Part shown: piece by piece, positions 15,161 to 22,794 of the stretch
How positions within the stretch are numbered: position 1 is the first letter of the stretch
How the letters are laid out: every line of letters starts with the position of its first letter
NCBI GenBank assembly: GCA_035463295.1
Contig: DATHTK010000040.1
Span: 1 to 25,672 of the forward strand
Length of the DNA stretch: 25,672 bases
Source: DATHTK01 sp035463295
Lineage (GTDB): Bacteria > Actinomycetota > Rubrobacteria > Rubrobacterales > Rubrobacteraceae
Direction: 5' to 3'
Translations under genes and position numbers: made by a program
The notes under the pieces: generated by a model
What the model was told of the DNA's origin: nothing
Databases searched by the model: none
Seen by the model: the letters and a program-made list of their open reading frames with translations, nothing else

Positions 15161-15737
15161 TGGTGTGTTTCTCGAAACCTCCACGGTCCGTGGGCATAAG
15201 CGAAGCATTGAGCTGCCCGGAGGGAATAAGGTTTCGGCCTATTGCCTCTGCCGATCCGACCCTGACTTGGCTGGCGTCTTCCGAGACCATACGCCCTAAA
15301 TGGACAAGGCACCGCTTGAGGTGAGTAGAAGCTGCCTCGTGCACAGTCCGCATCCGCATGAACTGATTCAGGTGCGGCTCACTTGCCCACAACTCTGTTT
15401 GGAACAACGCCAGAGCACTCTCGCTTTGTTCTCTTATGACACATCGACCCCAACCACCCACTAACCCATCGTAGGTCCAGCGCAAAAGTGCCGGTGACTG
15501 TGCCTCCTCCAAAACACTCAGGAATCGTCTTTTCAGTCCGAGGAAGCAGATCTCCCACTCCGAGACCATGCCCGGTTCGCCATGCCCTTCGAGCACTTCG
15601 ACGCGCCGCACTCCGGGTGCCCATGTTGGGAAGTTGCGCACGTCGAGCATGAACTCATAGAGATCATGGGCCGGGGAGGGCACAAGTAGGCTAGCTCCTA
15701 TGACCGCGTTGGTTGTCTTGCTCAACATTCGTAACAC
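15126..15737 (-). pseudogene. SRPBCC (polyketide cyclase/START-like) protein with a foreign C-terminus, up to 203 aa
   Basis: The first ~150 residues look like an SRPBCC ligand-binding protein: SLLVPSPAHDLYEFMLDVRN, FPTWAPGVRRVEVLEG and a following beta-rich segment ending in LKRCLVHLGRMVSED. The natural end should come near here. Instead the frame continues into DNA that, in another frame, encodes the integrase fragment, and stops at 15126. The gene was therefore truncated at its 3' end by a recombination event, although an SRPBCC fold might still form. The start is GTG at 15737 or ATG at 15728; no strong ribosome binding site decides. Confidence 0.6.
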
Positions 15738-15739
15738 AT

Positions 15740-16044
15740 CTCTTGCATCGTGCTGCCCTTTCTTGTCTACCCCCTCTCAAGTAGGCGAGCAGACAAGTAG
15801 AGGTCTCTCACCCCTCAAAAAGGGCTACGCTCAGAGTATTTCAGGGGTCAGCAGAGATTGATATGGGCTAGACGATTGTATGGGCTAGACCGCACATTTT
15901 TAGTCCTTTTGGCTATGCATCGCTCCTGCTACCGGAGGCAGCAAGGCGCTCACCCTCCGAACATCCTCTTCCACCCAGGCGGCTCTGAGCCCTCTTATGC
16001 GCCTTGCTTGACCCGTCTCTCTAGCTAGCATGTGTTGTTGGGCC
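15740..16044. other. Non-coding gap with direct repeat and a decayed coding tail
   Basis: I see no gene in these 305 bases. They contain the 12-bp direct repeat at 15862-15890 and a minus-strand remnant encoding EGSEPPGWKRMFGG (about 15955-15997), similar to a second copy near 16395-16440. Confidence 0.5.
15862..15890. repeat. 12-bp tandem direct repeat TATGGGCTAGAC
   Basis: TATGGGCTAGAC occurs at 15862-15873 and 15879-15890, separated by GATTG (period 17). It could be a protein-binding site or a footprint of the mobile elements around it. Confidence 0.6.
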
Positions 16045-16383
16045 TCACTCCTTGCCAATCCGCCAGTCCAACAGCTCCGGAGCCTCGTGGTCGCCCGGTA
16101 TGTTCTCTACCCGGAAGCGTATGTCCGGGGAAAAGGTCTTACGGTTGGAATGGATGTCGTACACTGTCACGCCCTCGCATCGGTACTCACCTGGCAACAT
16201 CTCGTCTGTGACCTCCTGTGAAAGCGTCAGGGTAACCTCGCGCTCCCCTTCGCTCTCCCCACGCATCATGAACCTCTCGCCGGACGCGAGTTCGTAAAAG
16301 GCGGCGCTCACTGTGGAGACACCGCTCTCGTCGCGCAGGTCGAGTTCCAGTAGTATGGTGTCACCTAGGGAGAACTTCTCCAT
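16045..16383 (-). CDS. Small hypothetical protein with an Ig-like beta fold, 112 aa
   Basis: The protein begins MEKFSLGDTILLELDLRDES and continues with alternating polar/hydrophobic strands (REVTLTLSQEVTDEMLPGEY, DIRFRVENI). This resembles a beta-sandwich of the Ig-like/fibronectin kind. It has no signal peptide, cysteine pattern or catalytic motif. The frame is intact with normal high-GC codon use, and GGGGGT lies about 9 nt before the ATG. It sits alone inside the accessory island, downstream of recombinase remnant B. The function is unknown. Confidence 0.6.
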   Translation of the reverse strand: MEKFSLGDTILLELDLRDESGVSTVSAAFYELASGERFMMRGESEGEREVTLTLSQEVTDEMLPGEYRCEGVTVYDIHSNRKTFSPDIRFRVENIPGDHEAPELLDWRIGKE

Positions 16384-16394
16384 GCTCCGTTACC

Positions 16395-16440
16395 CCCGAA
16401 CATCCTCCGCCACCACGAGGCGTGCTCTGCGCCCTCCTGA
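16395..16440. repeat. Duplicated coding tail, copy 2 (copy 1 at about 15955-15998)
   Basis: The two segments share CCGAACATCCTC followed by a similar GC-rich stretch ending GCCCTC(C/T)T. On the minus strand copy 2 encodes EGAEHASWWRRMFGG and copy 1 EGSEPPGWKRMFGG. They look like C-terminal tails of two copies of one small gene, probably mobile-element cargo. Confidence 0.45.
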
Positions 16441-16627
16441 GCGACTGTACCAGCCGCGAATTTATCTTCCCCCCGGTGACTCGGTAGCCTCTGTGGGCGA
16501 TCCTCGCGCCTCTGGCGGGCCTCTCACGGGACGCTAGCCACCAACCGCGCTCCACTTCGACCCTAACCTCGCCGTCGGGGCTAAGGCAGAGAACAAATTT
16601 GAGGCGTTCGTTCTTATGTGACACAGC

Positions 16628-16667
16628 GGATGGTGAGCTTGATCCGTCGCACGGCACAACTCCCTTC
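16628..16667. repeat. gatD start-region repeat, copy B (truncated)
   Basis: Near-copy of the gatD start (29/33 plus 7/7 with a 3-base gap). The GTG start, the KLT codons and the ribosome-binding region are recognisable. After eight more codons the sequence diverges and hits TAA, so no second gatD is made. It directly follows recombinase remnant B on the minus strand, as copy A follows remnant A. Confidence 0.8.
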
Positions 16668-16869
16668 TTAGGCTCGCCGGTCGCCTCACCGTAATATCCA
16701 GGGTGCCGTCCGCGTGGGCCACCGCTTGAAGGCCAAGCATAGCGTAAAGCGTCCGAAACCTCACACCCTCGTGGCCTCGACGCCTCTCGGCCAACTCCTC
16801 CTCTGGCAGGGACCGAATCCTCTCGGGGCAAGTGTATAAACCCCGAGAGGATCGTTCTGCACGCGGGGC
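16650..16869 (-). pseudogene. Serine recombinase remnant B (C-terminal fragment)
   Basis: On the minus strand the frame reads IRSLPEEELAERRR, then RTLYAMLGLQAVAHADGTLD and ITV. This parallels remnant A (LFPPEERRRIYAALGLRARV, YRDGRLEIEI), so it is a diverged C-terminus of the same recombinase type. Nothing upstream of about 16869 belongs to it; the 5' neighbour is an unrelated signal-peptide fragment. The frame runs on into the gatD start repeat. Confidence 0.65.
16817..16852. repeat. Perfect 12-bp inverted repeat
   Basis: ATCCTCTCGGGG (16817-16828) and CCCCGAGAGGAT (16841-16852) flank a 12-nt AT-rich loop. It lies at the junction where recombinase remnant B begins. There is no T-run, so it could be a recombination scar, an operator or a terminator. 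Confidence 0.7.
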
Positions 16870-16951
16870 TCCGTCGTGTCACGGCCAACCCTACCAGAAA
16901 GACCGTGGCCCTCCCTAACCACATCACCTTGCTAGCGGCGCTCCTCAGCAT
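16870..16951 (-). pseudogene. Truncated N-terminus of a secreted protein (signal sequence only)
   Basis: ATG at 16951 begins MLRSAASKVMWLGRATVFLV and GLAVT, which looks like the signal sequence found on many short Rubrobacter-type secreted hypotheticals (recognised from memory). GGGAGGGTGAG precedes the start. After about 25 codons it joins recombinase-like DNA, so the mature protein is lost. Confidence 0.5.
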
Positions 16952-17042
16952 GATCCGCTCACCCTCCCTCTTACTCCTGCTCTGTAGAGGGGCGGAGCGC
17001 GGAGCAAAGCCGCCCCGCCCCATAACGCTTGTGGTCCTAACT

Positions 17043-18497
17043 CTATGGACAGTTCTCGATGGATTTCTCCCTGGCGTCCGTTATGCACTTGTCGGTGCCG
17101 GGTCCGCCGTCGAGGGAGTCGTTGCGGTTTATTCCATCCTTGGAGTTGAGCGTATCGGCGCCACCGAGACCGAAGAGGCTATCGGCCCCCTTGCCCCCTA
17201 CGAGCACGTTGGCGACCGAGGAGCCTCTGAGCTGGTCGTTAGCACTGGAGCCGGTCAGGCTCTCGATCTCGAGCAACACATCTGAGCCGACACCGGTGGC
17301 GAATTCCGTCTTGAGGTTAGCCTTCACTGCTGTGGGGCCGGAGTAGAGGGCGGTGTCGTTGCCGGGTCCGCCGTTTATGGTGTCGTTGCCGGGACCGCCT
17401 GTGAGCTTGTCGTTGCCTCCCTGGCCAAGGATGATGTCGTTGCCTCCCTGGCCCTTTATGGTGTTATTGCGGCTATCCCCACAAAGGACGTCTTTCCTTG
17501 CAGTGCCGAGGAGGGGATTGTTGTTTGCGTTAACCCTCTTGGTGCACACAGGGCTCGGTTGCCAATCGGGGTCAACTTCCCCTGTCTTGCTGGTGAGCAG
17601 CGTCGCCCTGGTGCTACTGCCGTTGGCGTTCGCCATGTAGATACCGTAGGCAGAGCCGCCGATGTTGCCGTTGTGCTCGAAGGCTATCTTGGTGCCGTCC
17701 GGAGACCAGGCGGGGTCGAGCTCTTGGCCGGGGTATTTGTTGTCCGGCCCGGGCAGCAGCACCCTCGATGTACCTCCCGCGGTGGGCACCACGAAGATGT
17801 CGCCGTAGTAGTTAGCGGCCACCTCGGTGCCGTCGGGAGAGAAGTTGGGGTTGGCCGCGACCGAGTCGCAGACGCCGCCGTTCTCCGTCGGTCAGGTGTA
17901 GGCGATCTCGTCCTTGCCGCCGCCGTCCGGCAACATTGTCCACAGCCAGCCCTGGTGTACGAACGCGATCTTGCCGTCCGGCGCGCCGGTAAGCGGCACC
18001 GACCACGCGGGGCTGAAGCTCGGTTGCGTCGGATCGAAGCTCGGATCGTCGGTGGGTAGCTCCGTCGACGTAAGCGCCGTCTTGTCGCTGCCGTCGGCGT
18101 CCATCCGCCAGATGTCGGAGCCGCTTTGGTAAACAATTTGAGTTCCGTCGGGCGACCAGGTGGGTTCACTGTCCACCACGGCGTTGCTCGTGAGCTTCGT
18201 CGGCGTTCCGGATCTATCGGCACGTCCGACAAAGATCTCCGGTCCCAGGCTCCTGCGCACGAAGGCGACCCGCGAGCCGTCGGGCGAGTAGGTAAGGTGC
18301 GCCGCATCATCCAGCAGCTTCTTCTCCGGGCTGGCGAGGCTGGCGTTTTTCGCCCAGGAGTCGAAGGCCCGATGGTATGCGATCTTGCCGTTCTTCCCCG
18401 GATAGGCCGCCTCCGCCGGCTGCACCGCTATCAGTACCAGCAAGCACAGGGCAAGGACTGACGCCGCTCCGACCGCTATAGCCTTGGACTGGTTGGC
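17043..18497 (-). pseudogene. Secreted PD40 beta-propeller/RTX protein, interrupted by an in-frame TGA and lacking a start
   Basis: The N-terminal signal-like segment (AIAVGAASVLALCLLVLIAV then QPAEAA) is followed by PD40/TolB-like propeller repeats (YSPDGSRVAF, WSPDGTQIVY, WSPDGTKIAF). Then come RTX calcium-binding nonapeptides (GQGGNDIIL, GQGGNDKLT, GGPGNDTIN, GGPGNDTAL, GGKGADSLF). Two lesions break it. A TGA at 17894-17892 interrupts one continuous frame (IAYT-stop-PTENGGVCDS). A TAG at 18500-18498 lies just before the signal peptide, so no normal start remains except TTG at 18443. Intact relatives would be exported and bind Ca2+. A sequencing error is possible for the TGA but would not explain both lesions. 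Confidence 0.78.
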
Positions 18498-18756
18498 CTA
18501 TCTAGTCGACTCCTTCTGTTCTGTGTCTGTTGGATCCACCCTACCGGGATATCGTCCACGAACCGTTACCAAGACCGTTACGGAGCCGAGTTCCGCAAGG
18601 TCCTCGAAGAATCATCCTGAGCTATTCGTGTCAGCGGCCTCATCTAACTCCTCGCTCCTTTTTTCAGCGTTGGGGCGAGGACCCTGCCCCGTCCGCCAAA
18701 GATCCGCTCCGCATGCGACACGCCTCAGTATGTGAGCTCCCTTGGAGCCGCACATC

Positions 18757-18793
18757 GGTCAAGTGGTTCATTTATGCGGGTCAAGTGGTTCAT
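18757..18793. repeat. 15-bp direct repeat GGTCAAGTGGTTCAT, possible IS21-family end remnant
   Basis: GGTCAAGTGGTTCAT occurs at 18757-18771 and 18779-18793 (period 22). Multiple short terminal repeats of this style are known at ends of IS21-family elements. No istA/istB genes are present, so this would be a solo end. The family assignment is from memory and tentative. Confidence 0.45.
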
Positions 18794-18818
18794 CCTCGAG
18801 AGAAGCTCCTCTCTTATC

Positions 18819-18921
18819 ATGCCAGGCCGGACCTTTGCCCCGGCCTGGCATAGGAAGACGCGCCCCTCCGGAGCGCGAAGATCTACCAAGCCCGAGCGAT
18901 AGGACCCGGGCTCAGGGCTTG
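18819..18921. repeat. Three consecutive hairpins
   Basis: Hairpin 1 is a perfect 12-bp stem (ATGCCAGGCCGG 18819-18830 with 18840-18851). Hairpin 2 is the short CGCGC/GCGCG arms around CTCCGGAG (about 18860-18878). Hairpin 3 pairs CAAGCCCGAGC (18887-18897) with GCTC-A-GGGCTTG (18910-18921), with one bulge. They could be a structured RNA, a transposon end or a terminator array. Confidence 0.5.
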
Positions 18922-19375
18922 ATGCTGCATTCTTCGCGCCTCTGCGTATACGCCAATGCCTGCCACCTTGCGCGCTCCCTCTATCCTGCCCGCAATTGCG
19001 AGCTTTCGGGAGCGATCGGTGCTAACGCCCCTCTAGTTGGCAAACGTCGTCACCCCCACCGTCTCGGGGTGCTCTTCCAACTCCGGGGAGGGAGCGTCTG
19101 CGGCGAAGCCGAGGGATGCGGCCACCAGGAGGGACGTATCGACATGGCACATCCAGCCAGGACAGACGGACTGCGGCTGCTGAGTCATCACATCGTTCGG
19201 GGAGAATCGTCAGCTGACGACCGGGACGCCCGCCTACCGGCCGTAGGTCGCCCTGCTCCTTGAATTCCGCATGGACGGAATCCCATGAGTTTTCGGGTAC
19301 GTTGTCGATTTGGGGGTGGCCCGTTCGTCGTGAGTGTGTAGGGTAAGACGGAAACGAGAGGAAGGAGCACGAGAG

Positions 19376-19987
19376 ATGAGAGAGCTGATCGTGAGCACCT
19401 TCTTGACCCTCGACGGGGTCATGCAGGCCCCGGGCGGACCTGGAGAGGACGACAGCGGCGGGTTCACGCACGGTGGCTGGTCGGTGAACTACTTCGACGA
19501 GCAAGTGGGGCAGTTCATGGGCGAGGCGATGAGCGAGCCGTTCGACCTCGTTCTCGGACGCAAGACCTACGACATCTTCGCCGCACATTGGCCACACGCC
19601 CCGGAGGAGGCCGGCGCCAAGCCGCTGAACGACGCCACCAAGTACGTCGCCTCGCGGAATCGTCCCGCGCTGGAGTGGAGCAACTCGGTCCTGATCGAGG
19701 GTGACGCGGCCGAAGGCATCGCGGCGCTCAAGAAGGAAGCTGGGCCAGAGCTGCAGGTGCACGGCAGCGGGAACCTGGTCCAGACGCTGTTGCGCCACAA
19801 CCTTGTCGATCAGTACCGTTTGTTGATCTTCCCCATCGTCATCGGGTCCGGCAAACGCCTGTTTGCGGAAGGCACCACCCCCTCCGGGCTGAAACTCGTC
19901 GACAGCAAGGTCTCCACAACTGGAGTCGTGATGGGTACTTACGAGCCGGCAGGTGAGATCGTCACAGGATCGTTCGCGCTAGACTGA
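19376..19987 (+). CDS. Dihydrofolate-reductase-like (RibD C-terminal domain) protein, 203 aa
   Basis: The sequence begins MRELIVSTFLTLDGVMQAPG and has LVLGRKTYDIFAAHWP near residue 58, VHGSGNLVQTLL near 127 and FPIVIGSGKRLF near 151. These are hallmarks of the RibD_C/YyaP dihydrofolate-reductase-like family, which binds NADPH; the true substrate is mostly unknown. AAGGAG lies about 9 nt before the chosen ATG; an upstream extension in frame is not conserved-looking. It is intact and lies on the plus strand, opposite to the decayed genes on its left. Confidence 0.9.
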   Translation: MRELIVSTFLTLDGVMQAPGGPGEDDSGGFTHGGWSVNYFDEQVGQFMGEAMSEPFDLVLGRKTYDIFAAHWPHAPEEAGAKPLNDATKYVASRNRPALEWSNSVLIEGDAAEGIAALKKEAGPELQVHGSGNLVQTLLRHNLVDQYRLLIFPIVIGSGKRLFAEGTTPSGLKLVDSKVSTTGVVMGTYEPAGEIVTGSFALD

Positions 19988-20254
19988 CCGCGCGCTGAGT
20001 AACTCGCCCAGCAGTGTCGATACACAGACCGTTTCGGCATCTTCGACCATCCGTTCTGAAGCGGACGATTTCCAGCTCTACGTAGAACGCGGTAGACACT
20101 CCGCGACCCGCTCATTGGCGTAAGATGTGCGAGGTTTGGATGAGCTGCGTTCAGAGGTTGGTCTAGGGGCAAGGACGCTCGCGGGGCGTCGCGAGGTTCC
20201 GAAGCTCGGAGGCCGTAGGAGGTTCCGCGGGCACACACCGTCCGGGCGGGTTGG

Positions 20255-21430
20255 ATGAGCCAGGAGGAGGCGGTCTCGGCCCCGCGGGAGCGGTTCGTGC
20301 GATACCCGATCACCTGGGCGACCTACGCGATGGTCGGTTACTTCGCCTATCAGCAGACCGTCCTCGGACCGCTCATGCCGTTCTTGCGCGAGGAGCACGG
20401 CTTCAGCTACACGGTAGCGAGCCTGCACTTCAGCGCGTTCGCTCTGGGGGGGCTTCCGGTGGGGTTCTTCGGCGACCGCGCGACCGGGCGCTGGGGTCGG
20501 CGCACGAGCCTGTGGGGCGGCGGGGTCGGAATGGCTGCAGGCGCGCTGCTGCTGGCGGTGAGCCCCGTGACCGTGGGGACGGTTCTCGGCGCGCTCCTGA
20601 TGGGGACATTCGGCGCGCTCCTCCTCATCACTACGCAAGCGGTGCTCGCCGACAAGTACGGAAAATGGGGCGCCGTCGCCATCACCGAGTCCAACATCGC
20701 GGCCAGCGTGTGCGCGATCTCGGCTTCTCTCGCCGTCGGCGGCTTCGCGGCGCTGGGACTGGATTGGCGCGCGGCTCTGGTCCCGCCGGTCGCCGTTCTG
20801 GCATTGCTCGCGATCCGCTTCGCCGGGGAGCCTCTCGGACGGGCTCGTACGCGCGAAACCGTATCCGATCGAGCGACGTCCGCCCTGCCGAGGCGGTTCT
20901 GGGTCTTTTCCGGTGTTCTGTTTCTCGGCGTCTCGGTGGAGTGGTGCGTGGCGTACTGGGGCGCCGACTTCCTGGAGAACGGGGTGGGCCTCGAGCGTTC
21001 CGCGGCGGCGACGGCCCTGAGCGTGTTCTTCGTGGCGATGCTGGCGGGGCGCGTGCTCGGCAGCCGCCTGGCGCGCTCGCTACCAAGCGGGCGCTTGCTC
21101 CTGATCACCCTGTGCGTCGCGCTCGCAGGGTTCCCCCTCTTCTGGCTCTCCGCGGTACCGGCGCTGAGCTTGCTCGGTCTCTTCGTCGTCGGGCTGGGCG
21201 TGGGGAGCGTCTACCCGCTCGCCATCTCGGTCGGTGTTGCGGCGGCCGACGGCCGTACGGACACCGCGACCGCGAGGCTCGGGCTGGCCGGCGGGGGCGC
21301 GATCCTCACCGCCCCCTTCGTACTGGGCGCCTTCGCCGACCGCGTCGGCATCGAATGGGCGTACGGCATCGTCGTCCCGCTGCTGGTCGCGGCGATAGTG
21401 CTGGTGCTCTTCTCCAGCAGTGCGCAGTGA
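20255..21430 (+). CDS. MFS transporter, 391 aa
   Basis: Twelve hydrophobic segments are apparent, from the N-terminal TWATYAMVGYFAYQQ to the C-terminal VVPLLVAAIVLVLFS. The loop after segment 2 reads GDRATGRWGRRTSLWGGG, an MFS signature-like GDrxGRR. Acidic or basic substrate-site residues cannot be assigned, so the substrate is unknown; drug or sugar efflux are options. The ATG at 20255 has only a weak GGGCGGG upstream. It is 267 bp from the preceding gene, a gap in which I see no clear promoter, and 85 bp before a histidine kinase. Confidence 0.88.
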   Translation: MSQEEAVSAPRERFVRYPITWATYAMVGYFAYQQTVLGPLMPFLREEHGFSYTVASLHFSAFALGGLPVGFFGDRATGRWGRRTSLWGGGVGMAAGALLLAVSPVTVGTVLGALLMGTFGALLLITTQAVLADKYGKWGAVAITESNIAASVCAISASLAVGGFAALGLDWRAALVPPVAVLALLAIRFAGEPLGRARTRETVSDRATSALPRRFWVFSGVLFLGVSVEWCVAYWGADFLENGVGLERSAAATALSVFFVAMLAGRVLGSRLARSLPSGRLLLITLCVALAGFPLFWLSAVPALSLLGLFVVGLGVGSVYPLAISVGVAAADGRTDTATARLGLAGGGAILTAPFVLGAFADRVGIEWAYGIVVPLLVAAIVLVLFSSSAQ

Positions 21431-21502
21431 GCTATCCCGGAGAACCGATGCTCTAGCGCGGCGGGGTCGGCGGTCGAGCACACCTGATCCCTCACGGCTT
21501 GC

Positions 21503-21508
21503 TAGAAT
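21503..21508 (+). promoter_or_regulatory. -10 element, probably giving a leaderless kinase mRNA
   Basis: TAGAAT (5 of 6 to consensus) ends 7 nt before the GTG start at 21516, and no Shine-Dalgarno sequence is present. The transcript would then start at or next to the GTG. No good -35 is visible. Confidence 0.45.
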
Positions 21509-21515
21509 TCGAACC

Positions 21516-22787
21516 GTGGAACAGAAGTCCTCCGTCTACGAGCGCAACGTGCCGCTGGAGGGTGGTGGCGAGCCCGGCTTGAGCTGCCCGGGCCGTACCG
21601 TCTCGTCCGACGAGTTCGCAGCCGAACTCAGGGAGAGCGAGGAGCGATACAGGGCTGTGGTCGAGCAGGCCACCGAGGGCATAGTTCTGGTGGACGTCGA
21701 CACCAGAAGGGTCCTGGAGGCCAACCCCGCTTACCAGGCCCTGCTCGGCTACGCTCCCCGGGAGGTTGCCTCCCTGACCCTCTACGACCTTGTGCCCTAC
21801 TCGCGAGAAGACATGGACTGCTACGTCCGGCGCGTGCTGAAGCGCGGGAGTTACGTCAGCGGCGAGAGGCGCCACCGTAGAAAGGACGGTTCGCTCGTCG
21901 ACGTAGAGGTGCGGGCCAACACGATCTCCTACGGCGGGCGTGAGGCGATGTGCATAGTGGTCCGCGACATTACCGAGCGCAAGAAGGCCGAGGAGGAGAT
22001 ACGTCAGCTACAAGAGGAGCTCGAAGAGCGCGTTCGCAGTCGCACGGCTCAACTAAAGACGGCGAACGAGGAACTCGAAGCTTTCGGCTACTCGGTCTCC
22101 CACGACCTGAGGGCGCCGCTGAGGAGCATGGCCGGTTTCAGCCAGTTGCTCCTCGAGGACTACGAGCACGAGCTCGACGAGGTGGGCAAGGACTACTTGA
22201 GGAGGATCCAGGCAGCCAGCGGGCGCATGGGAGACCTGATCGACAACCTCTTGTACCTCTCTCGCCTCTCGCGACAGGAGATGAGGCACGAGAGGGTCGA
22301 CCTGAGCGCTCTCGCGAGGAGGATAGCCGAGGATCTGCGGCACGGGGAACCAGGGCGTTCGGTGCGATTCGTAGTAGGCGACGGTCTCTCCGCTACGGGA
22401 GATCCGGGCCTTCTCAAGGTGGCGCTGGAGAACCTGCTGGGGAACGCCTGGAAGTTCACCTCAAGAGAACCCGAGGCGGTCATAGAATTCGGTGTGTTGG
22501 AGCGGGAGGGCAAGCTCGTCTGCTACGTCCGGGACAACGGTGTCGGGTTCGACGAGGCTTACGCAGACAAGATCTTTCACCCGTTCCAACGCCTACATGG
22601 GGCGGATCAGTTCGAAGGGACAGGGATAGGCCTGGCGACGGTCGCCAGGATAGTCCGCCGCCACGACGGCAGCTTGCGGGCCGAAGGCGAGGTCGGGCGG
22701 GGAGCCACGTTCTACTTCACCCTCCCTGGCGTACACGCCGATGAGGAGCCCGACTTCGTCGGCCATCAGAACCGCTCGAGTCAGTGA
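21516..22787 (+). CDS. Soluble PAS-domain sensor histidine kinase, 423 aa
   Basis: One PAS domain (about residues 38-155; ends VVRDITERKKAEEE) is joined by a coiled coil to HisKA with the phosphoacceptor His196 in YSVSHDLRAPL. HATPase_c follows: N box around Asn306-Asn310 in ENLLGNAWKF, DNGVGF near 340, GTGIGLATV near 364. There is no transmembrane segment, so it senses a cytosolic signal. No response regulator gene lies nearby, making it an orphan kinase. The GTG at 21516 is preferred over upstream codons because the PAS-like part starts later and a -10 box lies 7 nt upstream. It converges on murT, 7 bp apart. Confidence 0.92.
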   Translation: MEQKSSVYERNVPLEGGGEPGLSCPGRTVSSDEFAAELRESEERYRAVVEQATEGIVLVDVDTRRVLEANPAYQALLGYAPREVASLTLYDLVPYSREDMDCYVRRVLKRGSYVSGERRHRRKDGSLVDVEVRANTISYGGREAMCIVVRDITERKKAEEEIRQLQEELEERVRSRTAQLKTANEELEAFGYSVSHDLRAPLRSMAGFSQLLLEDYEHELDEVGKDYLRRIQAASGRMGDLIDNLLYLSRLSRQEMRHERVDLSALARRIAEDLRHGEPGRSVRFVVGDGLSATGDPGLLKVALENLLGNAWKFTSREPEAVIEFGVLEREGKLVCYVRDNGVGFDEAYADKIFHPFQRLHGADQFEGTGIGLATVARIVRRHDGSLRAEGEVGRGATFYFTLPGVHADEEPDFVGHQNRSSQ

Positions 22788-22794
22788 CCGAGTC

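Larger units (their letters stand above)
18501..19375. other. Long non-coding region with repeats
   Basis: About 875 bases without a convincing gene. The region holds the 15-bp direct repeat at 18757-18793 and a run of hairpins at 18819-18921. The remainder (18922-19375) shows only the promoter-side sequence of the downstream gene. Open frames here lack ribosome binding sites and protein-like composition. Confidence 0.6.

Noticed and set aside
17892..17894. In-frame TGA as a selenocysteine codon
   Set aside because: The context is a beta-propeller repeat, not a redox motif, and the gene also lacks a start; nonsense mutation is simpler.
19033..19152. 39-codon minus-strand frame starting MCHVDTSLLVAA, reminiscent of a PIN-toxin N-terminus
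   Set aside because: The resemblance covers only about 12 residues, no ribosome binding site and no antitoxin gene; too short to support.
13284..22794. CRISPR array or defence island in the gap between murT and gatD
   Set aside because: Repeats are only paired, not arrayed, and no cas, restriction-modification or toxin-antitoxin gene was recognised.
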